DNA of 47,146 nt from Bacteroidota bacterium (GTDB lineage Bacteria > Bacteroidota > Bacteroidia > Cytophagales > Microscillaceae), in NCBI GenBank assembly GCA_004293265.1, contig RDXZ01000019.1:1-47146 (forward strand), in the 5' to 3' direction. The position numbers and the translations under genes were made by a program. The stretch's first letter is position 1; every line of letters begins with the position of its first letter. The notes beneath the pieces were generated by a model that did no database searches, was not told the origin of the DNA, and saw only the letters and a list, made by a program, of their open reading frames with translations. Below, in pieces: positions 26,342 through 33,754 of this stretch.

Positions 26342-26557
26342 ATTAGAAAAATAATAGATTTGCAAATATACAAAGCAATTTATAAGTAATAAATTACAAA
26401 TTAAATTTTTATCTTGCAAATATATATCATAAAAAAAGAATATCCAAAAAAATAAATAAACATAATGAGAAATTTTTTTGTATTGCTTATATTTTACAGG
26501 TAAAATATCGTCTGTGAAACACTCTTACTATTTAAGTTAATGATTTTACTAAGCATT

Positions 26558-26624
26558 GTACCAACGGGCTTTAGCCTGTTGTGATTATTTTTGGAAACAC
26601 AACCGGGCTAAAGCCTATTGATAC
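26558..26624. repeat. GGGCTTTAGCC palindromic element
   Basis: The arms GTACCAACGGGCTTTAGCCTG... and its partner ending ...CGGGCTAAAGCCTATTGATAC pair over about 25 bp with a few mismatches around an AT-rich loop. It lies in the gap between the divergent SpoIIE and thermonuclease genes. Apart from this repeat and a promoter, 26342-26725 has no gene. Confidence 0.7.
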
Positions 26625-26669
26625 GTTTTTTTATTTTTTAATAATTTTTTTTATAAATTTATAATTTTT

Positions 26670-26701
26670 TTTGTTTATGTTAAAAAATATATATAATTTT
26701 G
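26670..26701 (+). promoter_or_regulatory. Bacteroidota promoter for the thermonuclease gene
   Basis: TTTG (26670-26673), 20-nt spacer, TAATTTTG (26694-26701). The last three bases form an in-frame TTG that would otherwise be taken as a start codon, so the true start is the ATG at 26726. Confidence 0.75.
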
Positions 26702-26725
26702 TGCAAAAAAATACAAAAATTGACT

Positions 26726-27412
26726 ATGTTTGATAAAATTATTGAAAAAGGTTATGATTTATTTATAGATATTGTTGCCTTTGTTACAGATTTAATAACC
26801 ACACACGGTTGGTATGCCGCTCCTATTTTATTGGGAATTTTTTTAGTTATTAGGTTCGCTCTCAAAATGTTGTTTTTATATTTGCGTGCTATTAATCCTC
26901 TGACAGGTAGAATTGCACGTGTAGCACGTGTTTCAGATGGCGATACTTTTATTATTGGACATCATAAAAAAAAATATCGCAGAGAAAAAGTGCGTTTGAT
27001 TGGCATTGATACTCCCGAAAGTGTGCGTTCTATGTATATGGACGTGATGCCGTTTGGAAAAGAGGCTTCTGACTATACCAAAAAAAGATTATATGAAGGC
27101 AGACGAGTTATTTTAATTTTTGACCAAGCAAAACGTGATGAGTTTGGGCGATTGTTGGCGTATGTTTATTTATTGACAGGGGAATTTTATAATGCAACAT
27201 TAGTCAAAAAAGGTTATGCGTTTGCTGAAAAATATCCACCAAACATAAGATTTTCTAATAAATTTGAAAGATTAGAAAGCAATGCAAAATTTGCCAATAG
27301 AGGTATTTGGAAAATTTATAAAAATAAAAAAGAAGTTCGAAACGAATATAAAAGAACAGAACACTATAAAAATTTTTTAAAAACGAAAAGTAATTCTTCA
27401 AATAATTGGTAA
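26726..27412 (+). CDS. Membrane-anchored thermonuclease (SNase-like) family protein
   Basis: 228 residues from the ATG at 26726. Residues about 29-53 form a membrane helix and the rest is an OB-fold staphylococcal-nuclease domain. The calcium and active-site pattern is complete: V-S-D71-G-D73-T-F, R90-L-I-G-I-D95-T-P-E98, and R142 in F-G-R-L-L-A-Y-V, corresponding to Arg35, Glu43 and Arg87 of the S. aureus enzyme. The later A-T-L-V-K-K-G-Y-A-F and A-N-R-G-I-W motifs are typical. It should cut DNA or RNA at the membrane or in the periplasm. The C-terminus is Lys/Asn-rich. The MDR gene follows 45 bp later and may share the transcript. Confidence 0.92.
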   Translation: MFDKIIEKGYDLFIDIVAFVTDLITTHGWYAAPILLGIFLVIRFALKMLFLYLRAINPLTGRIARVARVSDGDTFIIGHHKKKYRREKVRLIGIDTPESVRSMYMDVMPFGKEASDYTKKRLYEGRRVILIFDQAKRDEFGRLLAYVYLLTGEFYNATLVKKGYAFAEKYPPNIRFSNKFERLESNAKFANRGIWKIYKNKKEVRNEYKRTEHYKNFLKTKSNSSNNW

Positions 27413-27457
27413 AAAAATTGTACTTGTAATAATTTTATTTTTAACACTATAAATTTT

Positions 27458-28456
27458 ATGCAAGCAATAGTTTTAGAGGCAAACGAAAAATTAAACCTCA
27501 TAGATTTTCCAAAACCAATAGCCAAATCAGGAGAAGCGGTAATTAAAGTGCAGGCGGCTTCTCTCAATCACCGCGACCAATGGAGCAGAATAGGACTTTA
27601 TCCTAATTTAAAATATCCATCAATTTTAGGCTCTGATGGTTGTGGAATTGTTGAAAGTGTGGGCAGTCAAGACGATAATCATTGGATAAATGAAAGCGTT
27701 ATCATCAACCCAAACGTAAATTGGGGCGATAATCCTGCTTTTCAATCTTTGAATTATACTATTTTGGGTATGCCCACAAACGGAACATTGGCAGAATATG
27801 TATGTGTACCTATAAATCGTTTGCATAAAAAACCTGCTCATTTGAGCATAGAAGAAGCATCTGCTTTGCCTTTGGCGGCTTTGACTGCATTTAGGGCTGT
27901 TTTTACCAAAGGTGAAACGACTAAAAATAAAAATATTTTAATTACAGGAATTGGTGGTGGCGTAGCACAATTTGCGATGCAATTTGCCTTAGCAGTAGGC
28001 GCAAAAGTTTTTATTACCTCAGGTGATGAAGAAAAATTAGAAAAAGCATTAAAATTAGGTGCTTTTTTTGGAGTTAATTATAAAACAGAAGGTTGGGAAA
28101 AACAACTTCAAAAACATTGTCCGTTTGGTTTTGATGTGATTATAGATGGAGCAGGTGGTGATGGATTTGGAAAATTAGCAAAAATGGTCGCACAGGGAGC
28201 AAATTTTGTCATTTATGGTGGAACTTCTGGCACGCCTTCTCCTATCAATTTACCAAGATTGTTTTTTGCACAAGCCAATATCAAAGGAACAACTATGGGT
28301 AACGATGACGAATTTTCTCAAATGATTAGTTTTGTAAACGATTATAAAATAAAACCTTTGATTAGTTCGGTGCGTCCTTTGAGTGAAGCTATTTCTGCTT
28401 TTGATGAAATGCACGAAGGAAAACAATTTGGAAAATTAGTGATTACAATTCCTTAG
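27458..28456 (+). CDS. MDR-family zinc-type alcohol dehydrogenase / quinone oxidoreductase-like protein
   Basis: A 332-residue medium-chain dehydrogenase. The N-terminal GroES-like part shows V-K-V-Q-A-A-S-L-N-H-R-D-Q-W and SILGSDGCGIVE; the Rossmann part has I-T-G-I-G-G-G-V-A-Q-F-A for the dinucleotide and A-L-P-L-A-A-L-T-A before it. The structural-zinc cysteines are absent and the catalytic zinc ligands are not evident, which favours an NADPH quinone oxidoreductase or YogA-like reductase over a zinc alcohol dehydrogenase. The substrate is unknown. It probably shares a transcript with the thermonuclease gene upstream. Confidence 0.88.
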   Translation: MQAIVLEANEKLNLIDFPKPIAKSGEAVIKVQAASLNHRDQWSRIGLYPNLKYPSILGSDGCGIVESVGSQDDNHWINESVIINPNVNWGDNPAFQSLNYTILGMPTNGTLAEYVCVPINRLHKKPAHLSIEEASALPLAALTAFRAVFTKGETTKNKNILITGIGGGVAQFAMQFALAVGAKVFITSGDEEKLEKALKLGAFFGVNYKTEGWEKQLQKHCPFGFDVIIDGAGGDGFGKLAKMVAQGANFVIYGGTSGTPSPINLPRLFFAQANIKGTTMGNDDEFSQMISFVNDYKIKPLISSVRPLSEAISAFDEMHEGKQFGKLVITIP

Positions 28457-28563
28457 GAATCAAAATTAAATAAACTGATATTTTATGTTTATCTATTTTA
28501 TAAACCCCACTGATTAAAAATATGTGTTTTCCAATTTATATTCATTATTTTGCGTAAGAAATG

Positions 28564-28621
28564 GGCATAAATGCCTATCCTATATATCAATAAAAATATG
28601 TATAGAAATAACATTTATGCC
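28564..28621. repeat. GGCATAAATG inverted repeat
   Basis: GGCATAAATG (28564-28573) and CATTTATGCC (28612-28621) are perfect inverted copies, with a partial inner pairing (CTAT/ATAG). It is the first of three unrelated palindromes in the 532-bp gap 28457-28988, which has no gene. Confidence 0.65.
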
Positions 28622-28724
28622 ACTTTATATTAAAATTGTGATATGTTATTTAATTTTTATTCCTTAACTGCATAAATACTATAAACCACAGATTTTAGTT
28701 TGTTTTGATATTATTTGCTACTTT

Positions 28725-28860
28725 GGTAGTGCTATAAATGTACTGTTTTTGTCTTTTTGAGCGAAGCTAAAAATATGCTTTTTCATTCACAAAATGCCAT
28801 TCAAAAAGCAGTGGCTTCACTTCGTTCAATAGGACAAAGCATTACATTAACAACACTACC
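28725..28860. repeat. 136-bp imperfect inverted repeat (MITE-like)
   Basis: The outer arms are GGTAGTG (28725-28731) and CACTACC (28854-28860). Similarity continues inward: AATGTA, TTTGTC and TTGAGCGAAG on the left match the reverse complement of the right arm (AATGTAATG, TTTGTCC, TTGAACGAAG). No coding capacity is seen. Confidence 0.65.
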
Positions 28861-28870
28861 TAAAATTTTA

Positions 28871-28902
28871 AACCTATAACGTCTTAAAGACTTTATAGGT
28901 TT
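28871..28902. repeat. AACCTATAA...TTATAGGTT palindrome
   Basis: AACCTATAA, an inner GTCTTAAAGAC and TTATAGGTT form a nearly perfect 32-nt palindrome ten bases after the 136-bp inverted repeat. Confidence 0.75.
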
Positions 28903-28988
28903 AATAATTTGATAATCAATGATTTATAATCAATAAAATACTTTTAAAATATCTTAACACCACTTTCTGATGTGTATATATTTTTAGT

Positions 28989-30170
28989 TTACTTTAAAAT
29001 TTTTCTTGAAATAAGTTCTTTCATAATTTCGTTTGTACCTGCATATATGCGTTGCACACGCGCATCTGCATAGCCGCGTCCGACCAAATATTCCCACATA
29101 TATCCATAACCGCCATGCAATTGGACACATTCGTCTGCTACTTTACATTGCAAATCAGTGAGTTTATATTTTGCCATTGAGGCAGTTGCACTATCGCATT
29201 TTCCTTCGTTATGTAACTCCACACATCTATCCATAAAAACGCGTCCCATCGCAACTTCGGTTGCTAATTCTGCTAATTTATATCTTGTATTTTGAAATTC
29301 TGCTATTTTTTTACCAAAAGCAGTTCTTTCTTTTACATATTCTATAGTGCTTTTGAGATAAGCCTCTGCCAAAGAAACCGCTGATTGTGCTACAACTAAT
29401 CTTTCTTGTGCTAATTCGGTCATCATATATCCAAAACCACTTCCTTCTTGTCCTAATAAATTTTCTTTGGGAACTTCTACATTATCAAAAAACATTTCGC
29501 AAGTATCTTGTGCGTGCAAACCTACTTTTTCAAATGGTTTTCCTTTTGAAAATCCTTTCATATCTTTGTCTATTACCAACATACTAATTCCTTTTGCGCC
29601 TAATTGTGTGTTAGTTTTGGCGGCAACCACTACCACATCAGACAAATAACCATTGGTAATAAATGTTTTAGAACCATTGACCAAATAATAATCGCCTTTA
29701 TCGATAGCACTTGTTCTCATACCTTGCAAATCGCTTCCAGCACCCGGTTCGGTCAAAGCAATTGCTCCGATATATTCACCTAAGACCATTTTTGGCAAAT
29801 ATTTATGTTTTGTTTTTTCATTGCCATAATGCAAAATATAAGGCAGAACAATATCAGAATGTAAAGGATAACCAACCGCAGGTCCTGCACAACCACTATG
29901 TCCTAATTTTTCGATAAACATCATATTAAATCTAAAATCAGTGATACCCAAACCACCATATTGTTCGGGGACTTGCATAGCTAAAAAACCTTGTTGTCCT
30001 AATTTAAGCCAAGATTCGCGTGAAACCATTTTGTTTTTTTCCCATTCTGCATTATTAGGCGTAATTTCTAACTGAATAAATTGTTCGACTGCCTCCCCAA
30101 ATTGTATATGTTCTTCTGAATAAATAGCACGTGGGATAAGTTCTGTTGTTTGAATGTCTGTTGCAACCAT
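28989..30170 (-). CDS. Acyl-CoA dehydrogenase (long-chain/isovaleryl-like active site)
   Basis: 393 residues from the ATG at 30170; the frame is open to 30224, but a promoter occupies that stretch. These FAD enzymes introduce the alpha-beta double bond into acyl-CoA and pass electrons to ETF. Motifs include EQYGGLG, A-L-T-E-P-G-A-G-S-D, NGSKTFITNG, L-G-L-H-A-Q-D-T (FAD/ETF face), RTAFGK and QLHGGYGY. The C-terminal motif reads I-Y-A-G-T-N-E-I-M, without the Glu used by medium- and short-chain enzymes (YEGT), while Glu256 in Q-E-R-L sits where long-chain and isovaleryl-CoA dehydrogenases place their base. Substrate choice is otherwise unknown. The gene stands alone. Confidence 0.93.
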   Translation of the reverse strand: MVATDIQTTELIPRAIYSEEHIQFGEAVEQFIQLEITPNNAEWEKNKMVSRESWLKLGQQGFLAMQVPEQYGGLGITDFRFNMMFIEKLGHSGCAGPAVGYPLHSDIVLPYILHYGNEKTKHKYLPKMVLGEYIGAIALTEPGAGSDLQGMRTSAIDKGDYYLVNGSKTFITNGYLSDVVVVAAKTNTQLGAKGISMLVIDKDMKGFSKGKPFEKVGLHAQDTCEMFFDNVEVPKENLLGQEGSGFGYMMTELAQERLVVAQSAVSLAEAYLKSTIEYVKERTAFGKKIAEFQNTRYKLAELATEVAMGRVFMDRCVELHNEGKCDSATASMAKYKLTDLQCKVADECVQLHGGYGYMWEYLVGRGYADARVQRIYAGTNEIMKELISRKILK

Positions 30171-30192
30171 TTTTTTATTGTATTTTTTTATG

Positions 30193-30225
30193 CAAATGTA
30201 AGATATTTTTATGAAAATATACAAA
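30193..30225 (-). promoter_or_regulatory. Bacteroidota promoter for the acyl-CoA dehydrogenase gene
   Basis: On the minus strand: TTTG (complement of 30222-30225), 21-nt spacer, TACATTTG (complement of 30193-30200). It lies just upstream of the ATG at 30170 and rules out the longer start. Confidence 0.65.
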
Positions 30226-30383
30226 AATAATGTAGAAAAATAAAATGATTTTTTTATGAAAATTTCTCAATTAAAAAATAAAATCATTTTTGAGATAATT
30301 TTTTTTCAAAAAAAACAAAAAATAAGATTATTTTTTTCTAATTTTTATATACTTTTGCTTGTTTTTCAAAAATAATAAATAAA

Positions 30384-31166
30384 ATGCAACTTTTTCATAG
30401 AAAATTAAGCCCTGAAATTATAAAAGGAAACGAAAAAAATATTATTATTTTACATGGTTTGTTTGGAACGGCTGATAATTGGTTTACAATTGGAAAAAAA
30501 TTAGCCGAAAAAAATCATATTTATTTAATTGACCAAAGAAATCACGGACAATCAGGCTGGAGTGATGAATGGAATTATAACAATATGAGTGAAGATTTGA
30601 ACGAATTGATTGACACCAACCGATTGCAAGATGTGGTCGTGATTGGGCATTCGATGGGTGGAAAAACTGCGATGCTTTTTGCAGGACAATTCCCTGAAAA
30701 ACTTTCACAACTTATTGTCATTGATATTTCTCCCCGCTATTATCCACCACATCACTCAAATATTATTGAGGCATTAAAAAGTATTGATTTAAAAACACTT
30801 AACACAAGACAAGAAGCCGAAAAATTATTAGAAAATAAAGGTTTGGACGTAGGAACAAGGCAATTTTTATTAAAAAATTTGTATAGAAAAGACGACCAAA
30901 GTTTTGCTTGGAGAATGAATTTAGAGGTTATTAGTCAAAAAATTGAAAAAGTAGGCGAAGAATATCCTCAAAATTTTAGTTATGAAGGCAGTACTATTTT
31001 TATCAGAGGTGATAAATCAAACTATATTAATCTCGAACACGATGTATCTATCATCAAAAACTATTTTCCAAACGCTGAAATTTTGAGCGTAAAAGACGCA
31101 GGGCATTGGGTACACGCGGAACAACCGCAAGCCTTATTAAAAATTTTTGATGAATTTATTTTATAA
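30384..31166 (+). CDS. Alpha/beta hydrolase (YbfF-like esterase)
   Basis: A 260-residue cytosolic alpha/beta hydrolase. HGLFGTADNW gives the oxyanion segment, DQRNHGQS follows strand 4, GHS90MGG is the nucleophile elbow, and AGHWVHAEQP holds the catalytic His; FIRGDKS precedes the acid region. The pattern matches the YbfF/ABHD11 group, which hydrolyses small acyl esters and possibly acyl-CoA. A -7-like TACTTTTG (30350-30357) lies 27 bp before the ATG but lacks a clear -33. The neighbour downstream is on the opposite strand. Confidence 0.9.
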   Translation: MQLFHRKLSPEIIKGNEKNIIILHGLFGTADNWFTIGKKLAEKNHIYLIDQRNHGQSGWSDEWNYNNMSEDLNELIDTNRLQDVVVIGHSMGGKTAMLFAGQFPEKLSQLIVIDISPRYYPPHHSNIIEALKSIDLKTLNTRQEAEKLLENKGLDVGTRQFLLKNLYRKDDQSFAWRMNLEVISQKIEKVGEEYPQNFSYEGSTIFIRGDKSNYINLEHDVSIIKNYFPNAEILSVKDAGHWVHAEQPQALLKIFDEFIL

Positions 31167-31176
31167 AAAAACAAAA

Positions 31177-31207
31177 AAGCTTATCTTTCCAGAAGAAAGA
31201 AAAGCTT
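31177..31207 (-). terminator. Hairpin terminator serving the 47-residue minus-strand ORF
   Basis: AAGCTTATCTTTC (31177-31189) and GAAAGAAAAGCTT (31195-31207) pair over 13 bp with one mismatch and a 5-nt loop. On the minus strand the stem is followed by TTTTGTTTTTTT, a proper intrinsic terminator; on the plus strand no T run follows closely. It may also stop the plus-strand hydrolase transcript weakly. Confidence 0.75.
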
Positions 31208-31212
31208 ATCAA

Positions 31213-31356
31213 TTATTTTCTTTTACGTTTTTGAGTATTTTTATTGTCTGTATATGGTGCAACTTCATCAAAATTTTGCCACGCTAAATTTAAGCCTGAT
31301 AAAAAATTATTATAATTTGAATCAAAAAAACGGCGGCTAAAAAGTAAGTTATTCAT
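31213..31356 (-). CDS. Small 47-residue protein, unknown
   Basis: The ORF begins MNNLLFSRRFFDSNYNNFLS and continues GLNLAWQNFDEVAPYTDNK, ending in the basic T-Q-K-R-K-R-K. It has an ATG, a mixed-composition aromatic and Asn-rich body rather than low-complexity AT translation, and an intrinsic terminator on the correct strand starting 5 bp after its stop codon. I recognise no family. No clear promoter is visible, although TTG followed by an AT-rich stretch lies upstream. No signal peptide or membrane helix is apparent; the basic tail could bind nucleic acid. The alternative is a small RNA rather than a protein. Confidence 0.55.
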   Translation of the reverse strand: MNNLLFSRRFFDSNYNNFLSGLNLAWQNFDEVAPYTDNKNTQKRKRK

Positions 31357-31764
31357 AATATTAGATTTTATTTTGTGAAATATTTTAGTATTCTTACTCC
31401 CAAGACTTGACTTTTTTAAAAGGTTGCTTTATTTTTTAAATTTTTTTTGTTAAAATTCAATATAAAAAAATAAGATACAATAAAAATGTAAAAAATACTT
31501 AAAAAAAGTTGTTTTAATCTGTATTATTTGCATATTTTTTTGCGAACACAAAACTATACTTTTAAAATTATTCCATTACATAATATTTTTTTTGTATATA
31601 AATAACTGATAATCAATAAATTAGATATATAAATAAACTATCTACTTCTCAAAGTACGTATTTATTTATTTTTTTTTCAAATGATGCAACATATTTTATA
31701 AAATAAACGTTATAGCAATGTTCAAATAAATTAAATTAAAAAATTTATCAAAAAATCTAAAAAA
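31357..31764. other. AT-rich gap with no supported feature
   Basis: Divergent intergenic stretch between the 47-residue ORF and the lipoprotein gene. I see long A and T runs but no ORF, palindrome or convincing TTTG/TAnnTTTG pair. Confidence 0.6.
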
Positions 31765-32268
31765 ATGAAATTATTTTCAAAACTACCTCTTTTGGTGCTA
31801 ATATTTGCACTATTTATTCTTACAGGCTGTCCTTATAGCGCTACAGTTCCTATTGATACTCCAAGTATTGCTATTAATAAAAAATTAATAGGCAAATGGG
31901 TAAAAGATTCTGAGGGAACTAAACCAGAAGAAGCTGAATATTTAGTGTTTTCGCAAAGTAATGCCAATACTTATAAAATCGAAAAATATACATTCGATAC
32001 AGAAAAAAAAGAACATAAATTAGACCAGACTTATGAAGGACATTTTTCAAAAGTTGGGAAATATGACTTTTTTAATATGAAAACTGATGACAAATATTAT
32101 TTCTACAAAATTGAGTATATGAATGGTAATGATTTAAAAATGTTTGAAGTTACAGATAATATTGATGAAACTTTTGATAATTCTGCGGCTTTGAAAGCGT
32201 TTTTTCAAAAACATGCTGACTTGACTTTCTTTTATAACAAGGACGAAAGTAAATACAAAAGAAATTAA
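31765..32268 (+). CDS. Small lipoprotein, possibly lipocalin-like
   Basis: A 167-residue protein with a signal peptide and lipobox L-T-G-C (Cys22), so it would be lipidated and held in the inner or outer membrane. The mature part begins near residue 40 with L-I-G-K-W-V and proceeds as short beta strands with alternating charged and aromatic residues (YEGHFSKVGKYDFFNMK, YYFYKIEY). The G-x-W start and strand pattern resemble lipocalin-like domains of Bacteroidota lipoproteins, but this is only a fold guess. A very strong palindromic terminator follows. Confidence 0.8.
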   Translation: MKLFSKLPLLVLIFALFILTGCPYSATVPIDTPSIAINKKLIGKWVKDSEGTKPEEAEYLVFSQSNANTYKIEKYTFDTEKKEHKLDQTYEGHFSKVGKYDFFNMKTDDKYYFYKIEYMNGNDLKMFEVTDNIDETFDNSAALKAFFQKHADLTFFYNKDESKYKRN

Positions 32269-32284
32269 TAGATAAAAAAAGCAT

Positions 32285-32332
32285 AATTAATGGGATAATT
32301 TTAAACTACAATTTAAAATTATCCCATTAATT
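32285..32332 (+). terminator. Perfect 21-bp stem after the lipoprotein gene
   Basis: Arms 32285-32305 and 32312-32332 are exact inverted copies around the 6-nt loop CTACAA, starting with AATTAATGGGATAA. Only a short T run (GTTTAAA) follows, so it may act as terminator, mRNA stabiliser or both. Confidence 0.75.
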
Positions 32333-32344
32333 GTTTAAAAAAAT

Positions 32345-32462
32345 GAGTTTTTTGTTGTTGATATAAATAAAAATTGTAGCACATACTTTTAGTGTGTGTC
32401 CACACACTAAAAGTATGTGCTACAATTCTCAATAGAAAAATGGTATAAATCTTAGTAAAACC
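32345..32462. repeat. Palindromic MITE-like element, copy 3
   Basis: The core 32373-32426 is a perfect 26-bp stem (ATTGTAGCACATACTTTTAG... and its complement) with a two-base centre. The right end GGTATAAATCTTAGTAAAACC (32442-32462) matches the terminal repeat of the other copies; the left end is badly decayed. It fills most of the 329-bp gap 32269-32597. Confidence 0.8.
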
Positions 32463-32492
32463 ATAAAAAAAAAGTTTAATTTCATAATAATA

Positions 32493-32524
32493 TTTGCGAA
32501 ATTAAAAAAAAAGATTTATTTTTG
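32493..32524 (+). promoter_or_regulatory. Bacteroidota promoter for the secreted 348-residue protein
   Basis: TTTG (32493-32496), 20-nt spacer, TATTTTTG (32517-32524). It begins about 30 bp after the right end of MITE copy 3. Confidence 0.75.
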
Positions 32525-32597
32525 TGGAATAATTTGATGCTAATAAAAATTGGCAAAGAATTTTCTATATATATTACAATCATAATATGGAAAGAGT

Positions 32598-33644
32598 ATG
32601 AAAAAAATTAAAATGTTATTGTTATGTATTGTTGCAAGCAACATCATATACGCACAACAACCTCAAAAAAAATCTATCGTTACACCTAAAAAAACGCCGA
32701 TTGTAACCAAAAAAGCAAATCCTATCACTAAAAATAATAATTTTAAGATAGAATCTAAAGTACCTGAACCTATCAAAAAAAATAGTACCAAACCTATTTG
32801 GAATATGATTGCTTTGCGTTTGATTACTTATCACCAGATTTTATTGGAAAATGCTAAAAAAGAAATAAAAATAACTACCGAAAATTTGGTTAAATTAAGA
32901 CAAGAACATTATCAATACCGAATTTATTTGACCGCAAAACAATGGGAAGGAAAAAATTTATACCACGATTTTGGTTGGACTGATAAAGAAAAAAATGATG
33001 ATGATAACACTTGCGTCAATGGTTGGTGCCAAGTAATGGCAGGTACAGGCATAGAAAATTTTAAAAATCTGGTCGAAGAACCTATCCAATTCAGAGAAGG
33101 AACTATCCAAATAGAAAAAAGAAAACAAAAACCAAACCTTTGGCAAAGAAAACCAAAATATATTCACGTAGCACAGATTTTAAAACGTGCCGAAGAATTT
33201 GGATTTACAAAAATTGATTTGGATATGACTCAAAGAGGCGATTTTGCTATCCAATATTATCGTAAAAAAAGAGGAAAAATTGAATCTTATACTGCACAAC
33301 ATATCAGTATTGTCGATAAAATAGTGATGGAAAATAATGAAAGTGGTAATTTTGAATTGAGAGATTGGCACGAAGGAGTCGAAGACGAACCTTTTATTTA
33401 TCGAACAGGTTATAACAAACCAAGCAGTTATAATAATTTGTTTACCTTTGAAAATGTATATTATGGTTTTCAGAACGAAACAGGAAAAGAAAGAAAATTA
33501 ACAGGAAAAAATCCTAATGTTTCACAAGGATACGCATATTTTGGCGAAAATGTGGAGAAAGCAAAAGAAATTATTGAGCAAATCAATGCGTTGAGAGGAC
33601 AAATTTATATGCTTGAGCAAATTCAAAAAAATTATAAGTTTTAA
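32598..33644 (+). CDS. Secreted protein with a possible NlpC/P60- or CHAP-like Cys/His core
   Basis: A 348-residue protein that I cannot place with confidence. Residues 1-20 are a signal peptide ending Y-A-Q, 21-65 are Lys/Pro/Thr-rich and probably disordered, 70-110 are helical, and the rest is globular. Cys139 and Cys144 (TCVNGWC) precede a G214-D-F-A-I-Q-Y-Y strand and a Q-H235-I-S-I-V strand. The order Cys ... GD.A.. ... H.... is that of papain-like peptidoglycan amidases (NlpC/P60, CHAP), so cell-wall hydrolysis is a reasonable but unproven guess. A C-terminal helical segment follows (AKEIIEQINALRGQIYMLEQ). It has its own promoter and terminator. Confidence 0.6.
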   Translation: MKKIKMLLLCIVASNIIYAQQPQKKSIVTPKKTPIVTKKANPITKNNNFKIESKVPEPIKKNSTKPIWNMIALRLITYHQILLENAKKEIKITTENLVKLRQEHYQYRIYLTAKQWEGKNLYHDFGWTDKEKNDDDNTCVNGWCQVMAGTGIENFKNLVEEPIQFREGTIQIEKRKQKPNLWQRKPKYIHVAQILKRAEEFGFTKIDLDMTQRGDFAIQYYRKKRGKIESYTAQHISIVDKIVMENNESGNFELRDWHEGVEDEPFIYRTGYNKPSSYNNLFTFENVYYGFQNETGKERKLTGKNPNVSQGYAYFGENVEKAKEIIEQINALRGQIYMLEQIQKNYKF

Positions 33645-33682
33645 AATCTATTTTTAGTATCATTTAAAAAAAAAATTTTTTT

Positions 33683-33720
33683 AACGCTTATGAGAGTTCA
33701 AAACTCTTGTAAGCGTTTTT
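33683..33720 (+). terminator. Hairpin terminator before hisA
   Basis: AACGCTTATGAGAGTT (33683-33698) and AACTCTTGTAAGCGTT (33702-33717) pair with a two-base internal mismatch around CAA, followed by a T run. Confidence 0.85.
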
Positions 33721-33754
33721 GATATTAAAAAATAAAATATTGAAATAAAAAAAA

